Assembly (NCBI GenBank): GCA_002786025.1
Contig: NHNW01000034.1
Location: forward strand, 62,001 to 126,000
Origin: Zasmidium citrigriseum
Lineage: Eukaryota; Ascomycota; Dothideomycetes; Mycosphaerellales; Mycosphaerellaceae
DNA length: 64,000 bases
Direction of reading: 5' to 3'
Shown: positions 42,801 through 52,159 of the stretch, piece after piece
Layout: every line of letters begins with the position of its first letter
Position numbering within the stretch: position 1 is the stretch's first letter
Program-made: the position numbers and the translations under genes
Notes under the pieces: generated by a model
What the model saw: the letters and a program-made list of their open reading frames with translations, nothing else
Databases searched by the model: none
Told to the model about the DNA's origin: nothing

Positions 42801-45380
42801 CAGCGAGCAGTCTCGGTCACTAACATGTCTGACCCGACCATGGCCATCACCCATGATCTGGACTTCGATGTGCCGAGCTTTCTTCACAAGCCGCTCCAGG
42901 AAGACGGCGCCATCTCCGAAGTATGACTTGCCCAGACTCACGACCTTCTCGAACCTCGATGGAAGTTCGTCGGCACCTTCGCACTCAAGGAGCCCAATAC
43001 CTCCTCCTCCAGCTGAGCTCTTGATCATGATCGGGTAGCCAATGCGGTCAGCTTCTTGGAGTGCCTCGTCGACCGTGTGCAGAAGACCTGAGCCAGGTAC
43101 GAGAGGCACATTGGCTTGTAGAGCCAGATCTCTCGCCGTGTGCTTCGACCCCAGCATACGGATCTGCTCCGCCGTTGGTCCAATGAAGGCAATGCCGGCT
43201 TCCCCACAAGCCGCCACGAAGTCTGCGTTCTCTGAAAGCATGCCATATCCGGGAATGATGGCATCGGCACCATGTTGCTTCGCAATCTTTATGATTCTGT
43301 CGATGTTGAGATAGGTCTCCGCCACCGAATCGCCCTCCAGATGTACCGCAGCATCGGCCAGGCTCACATGAGGAGCCTTGGAGTCTGCTGTTGAGTAGAC
43401 AGCGACAGCTTTGATCCCCAGCTTCTGGATCTGCCTAATCAGTCGCACGGCAATCTCGCCTCGATTCGCGACCAGAATCCTTTCAAAGTGTCTGGTGGTT
43501 GGTTTAGGTCTCTCTTGGGTTGCAAGAAAAGCCCTCCAGCCCCCATGGTGACTGATGTCATCCGCCGCCATTGTGATATATGGCTCACAAAGGAACGACG
43601 ACACCCACTCGCCGCTCGCAAGCTCGACTTTGCCGATTCCGAGTGGTGAAGGTATAGCAGCGACAATCGCGCCAAATCGGTTCAGAGGGACTTTCCAGAT
43701 TTCGACCTCAATGCTCGATCCAGATTCTCCGTTCGCTACACGTATGAGGCCTGGTTTCCTTGGAGATGATGGTCCAGATTTTGGTACAGGAAGAGCGTAA
43801 AGGCGATAGTTGGATGATGTTGTCGTGGTGGCTTTATACGTAGCGCCCACGTCAGTCAACTGATAGTTGAGCGGCTGACCACGCAGACGAGCTCCAACGA
43901 CGGCGAGATCGATTGTTGGCACGGCTGGAGCAGCAGGCGGCAATGCCATGCACGGCGATACATCTTGTGACCACACTGCTGTCTTTGTAGCACCCAGTGT
44001 CCGTGACGTGGTAGACACAAAGTCTCGTGCCCACGAAAGGAGTTGTTCTTCCTGCCAACCTCTTGCGATCAACGTCACTCCAAACGGCAAGCCATCTTTA
44101 CGAAAGCCCGCTGGTATAGACAAAGCCGACCATCCCAGAAAATTCACAAAGTTAGTATACGTTCCAAGAAGACTGTTCTGTCGCACCGGCTCTTCAGCCA
44201 TCTGTCGTAAAGTCGGGAACACTGGCGTGGTGGGGACCAAAAGTCCGTCGAAGTCTGCGAACTGGGTCTCGATCTCTCTCGTCAAGCGTTGTCGTTTGTA
44301 TTCGTAGTCAAAGACATCGACGGCGTGGAACTTCTTGGCGTTGTTGATGATTGCGCGGACGGTCGGGTCCATGTTGAAGTCTGGCCTCTGAATCTGGTCT
44401 TTGATGGTATGATATCGCTCTGCCACCCAAGGGCCGTCGTATAGCAGAGCAGCTAGCTTGAAGAGAGCGTCGAACGGTGTTTCAACAAGATTCCAGCCAG
44501 TAGAATGGGCCTTCCTGGTGGCTTCTTCGTAGGCCTCGCTTTGGAGACTGTCTCCGAAGAAGTCCGGCTTTTGACAGATAGCAAGGCGAGGTTGCCTCGA
44601 TGCGGCCGTAGATGTTATTGATTGCTCTGGTGGCGGCAACTGAGGTCGACGTCTTGAGTATGGGTCCTTTTCATCGTATTGACAAAGGACATTCCAAACC
44701 AGCTCAGCATCGTTCAAGGTCAACGCCAAAATGGAGACACAGTCCAGCGTCTTGCATGCCGGAAGTACTCCCGTGGTGCTAAACGCTCCCACCGTGGGCT
44801 TGAGACCAACAATGTTGTTCAAACCCGGGGGTACTCGCCCTGAGCCGGCCGTATCGGTGCCTAGTGCGAAAGGTACTAGAGCACGAGCGACGACAGAAGC
44901 CGACCCTGAGCTTGATCCGCCACTGATGTAGTTCGGATCGAATGTGTTCGGTACAGCACCGTAGGGAGACCGTGTTCCGTTCAGACCTGTAGCAAATTGG
45001 TCAAGATTCGTCTTGCCTACCAGCACAGCCCCTGCTTTTTGTAGAAGAGACACCACCGTGGCGTTCTCTTCTGCTCGATACGCAAAGTCCGGGCATGCCG
45101 CTGTCGTCGCAATCCCCTTCGCATCGATATTGTCCTTGACCGCGAATGGAACGCCGTACAGTGGGAGATCTTGTCCGTGGGATTTAAGTGCTTCGACATT
45201 CCCCCATTGCTCTCGAATGTGGTCAGCAGGGATAACAGTGATCCATGCCTTGTCGGTTGATGCAGAAAAGGTTGTCGTAAGATCTAGGATTCGTTGCAGA
45301 GCTTCTTTGGAATCTCCAGCGGTCTGTATTGCGAGCCAGTCTTGTACGGTCTGAGGTGGTCCTGTTGTTTCATCGTGCAT
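39882..45380 (-). CDS. DUR1,2: Urea amidolyase (urea carboxylase + allophanate hydrolase)
   Basis: Single exon, 1832 aa, close to the 1835 aa of the yeast enzyme. Domains in order: allophanate hydrolase/amidase about 20-610 (VPFAVKDNID with the catalytic lysine, YISGGSSSGSASV, GTDTAGSGRVP); biotin carboxylase about 633-1080 (RILVANRGEIAVRLI, KSSAGGGGIG, FLEVNTRLQVEHPVTE); carboxyltransferase halves about 1088-1770 (IQDWPGRTGLWHVGIPPSGA; LELTPGVRSIYARI); biotinyl domain at the C-terminus (VVVESMKMQVDIKA, biotin on the Lys of MKM). The protein carboxylates urea to allophanate with ATP and biotin and then hydrolyses it to ammonia and CO2. A HET relic and several GATA sites lie upstream. The frame stays open 77 codons before the ATG, without another ATG. 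Confidence 0.97.
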   Translation of the reverse strand: MHDETTGPPQTVQDWLAIQTAGDSKEALQRILDLTTTFSASTDKAWITVIPADHIREQWGNVEALKSHGQDLPLYGVPFAVKDNIDAKGIATTAACPDFAYRAEENATVVSLLQKAGAVLVGKTNLDQFATGLNGTRSPYGAVPNTFDPNYISGGSSSGSASVVARALVPFALGTDTAGSGRVPPGLNNIVGLKPTVGAFSTTGVLPACKTLDCVSILALTLNDAELVWNVLCQYDEKDPYSRRRPQLPPPEQSITSTAASRQPRLAICQKPDFFGDSLQSEAYEEATRKAHSTGWNLVETPFDALFKLAALLYDGPWVAERYHTIKDQIQRPDFNMDPTVRAIINNAKKFHAVDVFDYEYKRQRLTREIETQFADFDGLLVPTTPVFPTLRQMAEEPVRQNSLLGTYTNFVNFLGWSALSIPAGFRKDGLPFGVTLIARGWQEEQLLSWARDFVSTTSRTLGATKTAVWSQDVSPCMALPPAAPAVPTIDLAVVGARLRGQPLNYQLTDVGATYKATTTTSSNYRLYALPVPKSGPSSPRKPGLIRVANGESGSSIEVEIWKVPLNRFGAIVAAIPSPLGIGKVELASGEWVSSFLCEPYITMAADDISHHGGWRAFLATQERPKPTTRHFERILVANRGEIAVRLIRQIQKLGIKAVAVYSTADSKAPHVSLADAAVHLEGDSVAETYLNIDRIIKIAKQHGADAIIPGYGMLSENADFVAACGEAGIAFIGPTAEQIRMLGSKHTARDLALQANVPLVPGSGLLHTVDEALQEADRIGYPIMIKSSAGGGGIGLLECEGADELPSRFEKVVSLGKSYFGDGAVFLERLVKKARHIEVQIMGDGHGRVRHVSDRDCSLQRRHQKVIEEAPATLVSESLRRDMQEAALSLAAKVSYRGVGTVEFIVDPDREEFYFLEVNTRLQVEHPVTEAVSGMDLVECMIRIAQGETEDLFSDGKQEVAIEGCALEARIYAECPLKNFMPSVGKITFASFPNASVRVDTWIETGTTISELYDPLLAKIIVHGANRHEAVQLLREALNETKILGIETNIDYLLHILDEPTFRDGTFTTQTLDQLVYSPPVVEVLEVGPLASIQDWPGRTGLWHVGIPPSGAFDNYAMRLANEILGNEAGAAVIENRPAGITMLFHHNAEVVVVGPPCTIEVGGQEHSRERVISIAKGQKLTVGPAKEGARTYLAIAGGFSVPSVFSSASTFPLGKLGGQNGGDSQFGSLIPFNPPKAPVSTSLSALSGPIYPACPSEWTLRVVVGPHSSPKYFTDSSFHQFFSEPWTVDYNIGRTGLRIKGPKPEWARKDGGSAGLHASNVHDSPYAIGSISFTGDHGIILGPDGPSLGGFVVFCTVIRADLWRLGQFRPGDVVRLLPVVVEEAKTASKELARSIKDLRPLELPAIDPSEALLRTEPWPVAVGDGDLTLSHLGDDGILMEFPIDAFDMRQTFLMASFLECQRKSPVEGVLELTPGVRSIYARIDPTLALSNIAQKIVSAVSTLSKARRPRLPSRTISLPFAFEDTSTLTAIKRYAESIWSSAPYVPSNAAFISELNGLPSTESIRDLIEQATYLVIGLGDVYLGSPLAIPLDPRHRLFGTKYSPPRNFTPEGTVGIGGQYLCVYAGESPGGYQIVGRTVPIWDEGAVHDRCNGEPWRFRMYDQIKFYSIGEEELEHARRIHGSKAWERLVRVEETELDLEGYEAWLNENADEIKAHEEEHSRMVRENPLLERLSRAEEDEHTSVYDSGVLVPDSGVHGQCVRADLAGKCWDVRVQEGEEVSAGQVLVVVESMKMQVDIKASKAGRCGKVLVKKGDLVKPGQELLYVEEDA

Positions 45381-45929
45381 GGTCGGAGAACGGTGTGCTG
45401 TCGGATCTGGGGTATAAAGTGTGAAGTCGCACGAATCAGTGAGAGTCGAGGAAACGGGATGACACGGTGGCTGGAGTTGTTCGACTCCTTCTATTTGGGT
45501 GTCTATGTGTTTGCTGGAACGTGACGATTCATTCTGTGGTCTGGATCGCCAAGAAGAGGTTTTCGCAGCACTTCGATGATAGCCCCGGCGGGCGGCGTCG
45601 GCGGAATCTTGCTCATAGACATCGATTAGCTGGCAAAGTAATATGACTGGCCACTTACCAAAACATCAGACATACCAATACGTCCTGTGGATTTGGTGTA
45701 GAGGATTGAGTCGCTGTCTTCGTTATCGCCCTTATCTTTCGCCGCCGCCCCGTCGGCCCGAGACGCGGATGTCCCATTTGTGGAGAGCAGATCGCCTTTC
45801 TCGAACGAGTTCTGTTCTTTCACAAGTATTGATATGACCTTGCTGTACCCCTTCAGAACATTGAGAGGCGATGTCTCAAGAGGCTTTTGTTCAATTCCTC
45901 AGTCGTCTCCGTGCCGGATGTTGATTGCA
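45381..45929. promoter_or_regulatory. DUR1,2 upstream region with GATA-type sites
   Basis: The region between the DUR1,2 ATG and the HET relic contains TTATC (GATAA on the other strand) at 45723-45727 and 45732-45736. A further GATAA is at 46174-46178, beyond the relic. In fungi urea-use genes are commonly controlled by GATA-factor nitrogen regulation, so these are plausible sites, but single GATAA words are frequent by chance. A TTTATACC run lies about 35 bp upstream of the ATG. Confidence 0.4.
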
Positions 45930-46125
45930 GGACTTCAAACTCGGATCTGGACTGGTTCGTGCACTGGAATTCTCCAATTCAAATGATGGGACATGACAGT
46001 GGCTGTGTCGAGAACAACCAGTGCTTTCCAGTGTTTCTCTCGGATAGCTCTCGTGTATCAACTTCGCAATTCGGGCGAAGAGTGCCATCGTTCACGTCGG
46101 CTCGTCCACTGATGAAATATCGCAA
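45930..46125 (-). pseudogene. HET-domain gene fragment (relic)
   Basis: Read on the minus strand this stretch encodes FARIAKLIHESYPRETLE, which matches the C-terminal part of the HET gene at 57343-59430 (FIRTAKWMYESYPRETLE). At base level, 46025-46052 and 58462-58489 agree at 24 of 28 positions by my count. The similarity continues with CSRHSHCHVPS against RSRQNGVNIPS. A TGA interrupts just upstream of the fragment, and a frame change follows the PS of the PSWVPD segment, after which WRIPVHEPVQ reads in another frame and soon stops. No HET core domain is present nearby. It is a decayed, truncated copy lying upstream of DUR1,2. Confidence 0.72.
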
Positions 46126-46338
46126 GACAGTCGTTCTGTGAAAGTTGTAAGTTTTCGTAAGTCATGTCAAGGGGATAAAGATGCATGTCATGCACTCGTA
46201 GGAATCTCATATCTCTTCTGCCGTGCTTCCAGTATGTCCATAACTCCAAGAAACGCCTCGCCAGTCCAAATGCATCGCAGCCTCTTCCTACCATTCACGG
46301 CCCAAGAGGCCATAGTTCGAGCTCTTGTCGTGTTCCCC

Positions 46339-47121
46339 TTAGCTCCTCAAAGCCCTCAATCTCTCCCCAAGTTTATCCTCCCTCTCCTCCTCCGCCGGCT
46401 GCTGAATCTGCTGACTCGGCGTCGCACTGTTCATCTCCTGACTCAACTCCACACCCGCCTCATCCGCGACCTGTCCCATCAGTTTATCCACATCCTCCTG
46501 CGGCGTCGCCGTCGCCGTCGCCGAACTCGTTGCGTTTTCGTAGTAGCCTGTCGCGACGTCCAGGTCTTCGAACTGGGTCTCGAAGCGGTCCATTACGGCT
46601 GATATCTATGTCCGATCTATCAGCATGCCCGATTCTCGTAGCTGAGAGGGTGTGCTGGTGGGACGGGTGTATGCCTTACCTGCTCCAAATTCATACTCTT
46701 CATCGCACTATCCATCCCCCGCACCACATTCGCCATACTCCCCGTCACCTGTCGCATCGTCACGGCTGTTTGTACGCGACTCGCCACGGCATCGATTCGG
46801 GAGGCTAGACGGAGGAGGTTCAGGTTCTCGTTCTTTTTGCGGATTGCATTCTGGGCGTAGACTTTGGCGATGTCGGTGTGGTTTTGTTGGATTGCCTGGA
46901 TCGTCGCATGTTAGAGAAGGTCGGGGAGAGGCTGCGAGGAAGGTGTATGCCGTACCTTCTTCAATTTCGCCTTCTCGGCCTGCTCATCTTTGCTGGCTTT
47001 GGCTGCCTGGCGGTTGAGTTGCTTGGCTGTGAACTGGTGTGTTCGGATTAGCGGCGCTTCGGTGGTCTTGATCTTGGATGTGTACCTTCAGATTGAACAA
47101 CGCTTTCTCCAGACCGGACAT
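46339..47121 (-). CDS. DID2: ESCRT-III-associated protein Did2 (CHMP1/Vps46)
   Basis: Four exons, complement of 47086-47121, 46956-47033, 46680-46895 and 46339-46605; introns 52, 60 and 74 nt; 198 aa, normal for the family. It begins [22 protein letters not shown], continues with [20 protein letters not shown] and [20 protein letters not shown], and has an acidic second half. The C-terminus [13 protein letters not shown] is a MIM1 motif, which binds the MIT domain of Vps4. Did2 recruits Vps4 to endosomal ESCRT-III filaments for multivesicular-body sorting. The several short introns at the 5' end are all in phase and needed. Confidence 0.93.
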
Positions 47122-47697
47122 GGTGAGTGAAATTGTGGTGTGCAGGTTGGGTGGTGGTAGGAAGTTCGAGAGGTCGAGGTTGGAGATTGCGGGACGCCGA
47201 GCCGACCCCACGACGTCACGCGGCCCGGGATCTGGAAGCTCTAAATGAAATTCACATGCTTCCGCGCTAGTCCACGTGCTGCTGGTAGATCAAGCTCTCT
47301 CTCGGCGGCTCTACAGTCTCCAAGCCCACGATGAGCTGGTTGCACCCTTGAAGTTCATCAACGAATCTGGGGATCGCGTGGACATATCTGATGAATCGTT
47401 TCATTACCTCCGCCTATGCCCATGCCCATGCCTAATCCTCCCATGTGTACGTAAACCTCGTGTGCATCATACAAAGCAAAGAAACTCCATCGAACGGCGC
47501 CGTTCTGCCGGCTTTCCGTCCTCCAAAATGCAGCATTACTTTTCCCAGGCACTATCCGGTGCCTCGCTATGCCCAATTTACAATCATGCTCTGCTCTCTC
47601 CCCGAAGAAGAGGCCTTCTCAAATGCCATCGATCGCTGTTTCGAGAGCTTGGATGCTCGTTATTCTGCGGGGATCGATCGATTCTCTCCCTCGTCGT
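47122..47697. other. Intergenic region upstream of DID2
   Basis: This 576-bp gap lies between the DID2 start and the stop of the channel gene, both on the minus strand. ORFs across it are shadows without family motifs. Confidence 0.4.
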
Positions 47698-50586
47698 CTA
47701 AACGCCTGAATAAGGCCTCATGTTGCCGAACTCATCATCGTCGTCCTGTTGCTGTTGATTTGCATTCCCCGCTGTGCGATTTCTGTACGGATTGCTCGTG
47801 CTCCTTGTTGGTAGCTGAGACATCTCAACGTTTGTGGAGACTGTGGGCACTGTGCTCTGTGCAGACTGATACTGCGTGGGCTGGCTCTGCAGCGTGGGCC
47901 GGTAAGGTGAAGGAACTGTCGAATATGTCGGACGCTGTTGTTGGCTCTCCGTGTATGGAGACGTGTAACCAGTGTTCAAGTAGTCCGTTGGTGGCGCAGC
48001 TGGCTCGTTAATCGTGGGGATACCTGGGAGATAAGGCCGAGATTGCTCGCTGCTCGGCTTCCTCTTTCCTCGGGTGCTCTCGCGTCTCAACATCCCTCTC
48101 ACATCACTCAGGTCCTGGTAATCGAGACTGGTCCTACCATGTAGCGTACTGGAATCGTCGCGTCCAGTCGTCCACGCGCCCTCCTCGCGTCCCGCATCCC
48201 GCCCAGTATCCGTCGTGGGATCCCTTGACGTCAGGTCATTCACAATCTTCATGTCATGATGCGTAAGCCCTGCAGTCCCACCGCGAGCACTAGATGCCGT
48301 GGGCGACAGTGGATTGGCATCCTTAGCTTCCTGGATCTTCTTCAGAGGGACTAAACGAGCTTTCTCCCGGTCATCAGCGGTAGCCTGGGCATTCTCCTTC
48401 GCTTCGGAGTCCGTGATTGCGACCGAGTAGTTGGGATTGGCAGCGCTGCCTGCAGCATCACCGCCTCCACCTGGCGCGTTGATGGGCACGGCGCGGAGAG
48501 CAGCAACCAGGGCGCACATGAACTTGCTTCGACGGGCGGCGCGCAGAGTCTCGTTGGCCCAGTTGCTCTTGTGCTTGATCTCGACCTGAAGCTGAAGCTT
48601 GGACATGTCGGACGTTCCGAGGACCTCTATCTCCAAGTCCGGCAGGAAGTCGCGGTTGTTCTCCTTGTCTGTCACGAAGTTCTTCAATTCGTTCTTCAGA
48701 ATCTGAATATCGTCGAATGAAGTGTCGAATGAGATGTCGAGCGTCACGTGCTCCGTCATGGCCTTGCTGCGGCTCACATTGTCCAAAGCCAAGCTGTTCA
48801 AGACAATGTTGGGGTATTGGCAGAGTTGACCGGTTTTGACTCCAGAAGCACGACGAAAGACCGTAAACAGCAAGCTGATATGCTCTACGGTAAAAGGCTC
48901 GCCCGCAATGTCCACTCGGTCGCCAATATCGAAGGGGTGCTTGACGAAGAGGAAGATGCAAGATCCGAGAATCTCCTGAGCAGTGACCGAGAAGACGAAG
49001 GACAGAGAAAGAAGGGCAGTTCCTGTGGTCGCCAGAGTCGTGACGAAGTTGGTGTTGAGGAAGGCGATGAAGATGAAGACCACGGCAATGAGAACGACGG
49101 TGCAGAGCAGACGATCCAGCACGTTGATGGCCTGGGCGACATCCACCATGCTGCTCGCGATTGCTTTACGCTCGCGGCCCCATTCGACGACGGTCATGAT
49201 CATCTCATCCAGCGAGATGTCCCCATTACCATCACGGTCCAGCGCCCAGTACGCCTCTTCGGCCTCGGTCTTTCGATTGGGGCCAAGTACATCAACAATG
49301 TCTTCCTCGAGCAGATTCTCTCGGCCTTCGACAACCAAAGACATCCAGATGCGGCGTGCCAGAGCCTCAGACGTCCGCTTCTTCTCGAGAGCTGTGACCA
49401 CCACGGAGTGTGCGCTGTTAGGGTTGAACACTTCCTTTCCAGTAATTTCAGAAGCCACATTGCCGAATGCAGACGTGACCTGGTCACCAATCCGGCCGAT
49501 GTTGTGGATCAAGCGCATTGGTGTTGCTGATCCCGAGCGGTGGTGCTGTCCTGGCTTGGGCTTGCCGCCGAGTGCTGATAGTTGCAATTGGTCGGAAATG
49601 GTGTAGTCCTCCTCAGCGAACTCGTTGCAGTATGGTGGGAACAGGGTACGAGAGGCATCGTAGAGCAGTCCTAGGATGTAGACCTGTCGCTTCGAATCCT
49701 TAATCCTCGAGTTGAACTGTTTCCGGTGGTAGTTGATCGAGATGAGCTGGATGAAGAAGCGCTCGGCCAGAAAGACCAAAGTGCAGACTACAGCCGCCGC
49801 TAGAATTTTCTGAACAATGTTCACCCAGTTTCCCGGGCTGGGATTTTCTGGCTTTCTGTTATAGGGATTTCTTGTCATCAATGGCTTGAAGGTAGCCAGA
49901 GAAGTGACAGCCCAGCCGACCAGCGACAGTTGAATTTCCAGAGCCCGAATGACAGTCGCATACTTGCGCACTCCCGAGCTGACAACTCCCACAAAGAGCT
50001 GGAAGACGAAGGGTAGGAAGTGCGCAACGATCTTGGACACCCATAAGCTGCACCAGATGATCTCGACCCAGACGAAGAACCAGAGAATGGGGACATTTCC
50101 GAATCCAGGTGGTCCACCCTTGCGATCGTTCAGGATGGCGCCTACGATGATGGGGACAGCAATGAGGATGCCCAGCGGCAAGACGTACAAGAAGTACCTC
50201 GTCACGATGGAGAAGGAGTAGATCTTGTTGTAAATCTTGCCCATGGTGGTCAGGGTATCCTCTTCGCCATCATACCCAACTCGACCTGTGCCTTGTACAT
50301 TTCCTCCAGCCACAGGCTTCGCCCGCCTGCCTCGAAAGAAGCCGCTCTTCTCATTGTTAGGCGACGAGTCGTTGGATTGAGGAGCTCTCATGTGCGCGGT
50401 ACTGCTCTGATTGCGCAAGCCGCCCGTGCTACTCGCATTGGTCTGGACTTGCTCGAGGGGAATGTCGATGGTGGCATCGTTGGTGGGCGGCATGTTGCCC
50501 TGCTGCTGGTCGTTGGGGATGGGCTTGAAGCCTTCGCGGGAGAAGCGCTTGCGGTGGCTCGCGCTGGGTTGGAGATGGGAAGCCAT
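47698..50586 (-). CDS. MscS-family mechanosensitive channel with EF-hand (Msy-type)
   Basis: Single exon, 962 aa. A disordered N-terminus of about 115 residues is followed by four or more membrane segments (YFLYVLPLGILIAVPIIVGA; ILWFFVWVEIIWCSLWVSKI). An EF-hand loop DRDGNGDISLDE lies near residue 450, directly before the channel core (VVLIAVVFIFIAFLNTNF, TGTALLSLSFVFSVTAQEIL, HPFDIGDRVDIAGEPFTVEH). This is the architecture of fission yeast Msy1/Msy2, calcium-regulated ER channels that act in the hypo-osmotic shock response. The C-terminal 250 residues are Ser/Pro/Thr/Gln-rich and probably cytosolic. Confidence 0.94.
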   Translation of the reverse strand: MASHLQPSASHRKRFSREGFKPIPNDQQQGNMPPTNDATIDIPLEQVQTNASSTGGLRNQSSTAHMRAPQSNDSSPNNEKSGFFRGRRAKPVAGGNVQGTGRVGYDGEEDTLTTMGKIYNKIYSFSIVTRYFLYVLPLGILIAVPIIVGAILNDRKGGPPGFGNVPILWFFVWVEIIWCSLWVSKIVAHFLPFVFQLFVGVVSSGVRKYATVIRALEIQLSLVGWAVTSLATFKPLMTRNPYNRKPENPSPGNWVNIVQKILAAAVVCTLVFLAERFFIQLISINYHRKQFNSRIKDSKRQVYILGLLYDASRTLFPPYCNEFAEEDYTISDQLQLSALGGKPKPGQHHRSGSATPMRLIHNIGRIGDQVTSAFGNVASEITGKEVFNPNSAHSVVVTALEKKRTSEALARRIWMSLVVEGRENLLEEDIVDVLGPNRKTEAEEAYWALDRDGNGDISLDEMIMTVVEWGRERKAIASSMVDVAQAINVLDRLLCTVVLIAVVFIFIAFLNTNFVTTLATTGTALLSLSFVFSVTAQEILGSCIFLFVKHPFDIGDRVDIAGEPFTVEHISLLFTVFRRASGVKTGQLCQYPNIVLNSLALDNVSRSKAMTEHVTLDISFDTSFDDIQILKNELKNFVTDKENNRDFLPDLEIEVLGTSDMSKLQLQVEIKHKSNWANETLRAARRSKFMCALVAALRAVPINAPGGGGDAAGSAANPNYSVAITDSEAKENAQATADDREKARLVPLKKIQEAKDANPLSPTASSARGGTAGLTHHDMKIVNDLTSRDPTTDTGRDAGREEGAWTTGRDDSSTLHGRTSLDYQDLSDVRGMLRRESTRGKRKPSSEQSRPYLPGIPTINEPAAPPTDYLNTGYTSPYTESQQQRPTYSTVPSPYRPTLQSQPTQYQSAQSTVPTVSTNVEMSQLPTRSTSNPYRNRTAGNANQQQQDDDDEFGNMRPYSGV

Positions 50587-52159
50587 GAACGGCCTCGAAG
50601 ATGAGGTGTTTGCTAGTGATGGGCTTGTCTCTGGTTGCGACGCCGGGCAGCGCTATCAAGCACGGAGCAGCGTTCCAGACGCTGTCCCCGGTGTGTGGAT
50701 TGGTGTGGGTGACGTCGGGGCCAGCTTGCGGTGCTCAGTTCCCTGTGAAAATCAGGAGATCGTGAGACAGTAGGAAGCTGCCAGCTGAAGGCCCGTGATT
50801 GAGCCAAGCGAGGATGAAACGCCGTGCAACGAGTGAAGAAAGGAGGCAGATGGAAGTAACGACTGCTGGTGGTGGTGGAAAGAGTCAAAGAAAACGGAAT
50901 GCGCGCACACGAGATGTTGCAGAACGAAGCTTGAAGAGTTGAGATCCCCAAACTTCTTTCACATGGCCAATGCGGGGTGTCGCGCAAGGATGCTTTCCTG
51001 GTACCTGCATCGGCACGCCTCCCGAGACGCCACCCACGCAGGGATGTAACGGCGATGCGAAGAGGCTTCGTTGAGAAGCCAAGCAGAAACTTCCCTCTCA
51101 CCCATCAACAACACCTTGATTGGTTTCTGAACGTCCTATCAATTTGCAGCGTCTTCCAGTGTCACCATCAACATGGGCTTGCTCGTCGTTCGAGCTGAAA
51201 GGAGAGCAGACGCGCCTTCCTGAAACACGTCCCTCCACCAATTAGGAAGTCCGATCCCTCGATTCGATTGGAGTGTTTACGCGAGATCCACCCGACGACC
51301 AATCGTGCGTGGCGAGCGTGCGTGGCGATGCTTCGTGTTCAACAAAGAAGTGCTCGATTTAGCATCAGCTTCTTCCTTTACAGCTAAACTACCTCTGCGA
51401 CGTGACGTGGTAGCATTCGAAAGAGAATGTCCATGGGCGAGAAGAAGCGTATGCCTCGGCCTCGAGACAAGCCGCTCAATGGAGACCGTGTTGGTGAGAT
51501 GTCCTTCCTCACTTGTTTTGATCATATACTGGTATCGTCAGAAGATATGGATATTGAATTTTGGATTGGTGAAAAATACTCCAATTGATCTCAGCATATC
51601 ATGTTCCTTCAGCATGATCCCGCCAGCATCAAATCACTGCCTCTCCAAGACTTCACGGCTCATGGCCGCCATTGACATTTCAAGGGACAGAAAGCAATCG
51701 GTACATGGATGTTCGCTCACTTCGACCTCAGACAGTTCCGTCGATGCAAGTCCAATGCTTCTCAGCATTGCAAATTCAACATGACCCTCATCCGTGGCAA
51801 CAAAATCAACGCCCGCGGCAGCACGGCGAGCTCACCTCTTGGCGAACCCTTCCTTTTGCAGACACCGCACTTGGCCATGTCACTTCATCTCCTCTGACTC
51901 ACTAGCCAAGACCTCAAAACATCCTAGCAGAGGAAGCAATGACTTCCTGATTTGGAACTCTGTCATGCGAAGTGGCCAGGTCCAAGAGCTTCATTATCAA
52001 CTGTGAAGGCCAGAGGCGGTTGAAGGTAGAGCTTTCCTTCTCGTTGTTTCGTAGCTTCCTTTCAAGCTTGAGCTCGACTTCAAGTCTCTTCATTTGAATT
52101 CTTTCTTTCGAGCACAAGAGCTTTTCCTTGGAAGCAAGACACAAGATATATCGAGAAAA
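50587..52159. other. Intergenic region, 1.6 kb, no confident gene
   Basis: This is the shared upstream region of the channel gene (minus) and the ABCF gene (plus). The longest ORF, 51305-51784 on the plus strand (159 codons), has no family features and no consistent splice partner. No repeat recognised. Confidence 0.4.

Noticed and set aside
45626..45823. Minus-strand ORF of 65 codons upstream of DUR1,2
   Set aside because: As a separate gene it has no family features. It is only of interest as a possible 5' exon, described under findings.
48748..49606. Overlapping plus-strand ORFs of 260 and 207 codons inside the MscS channel gene
   Set aside because: They are antisense shadows of conserved channel coding sequence.
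51305..51784. 159-codon plus-strand ORF upstream of the ABCF gene
   Set aside because: No family resemblance, no splice partner, and it lies in the promoter region shared by two well-supported genes.
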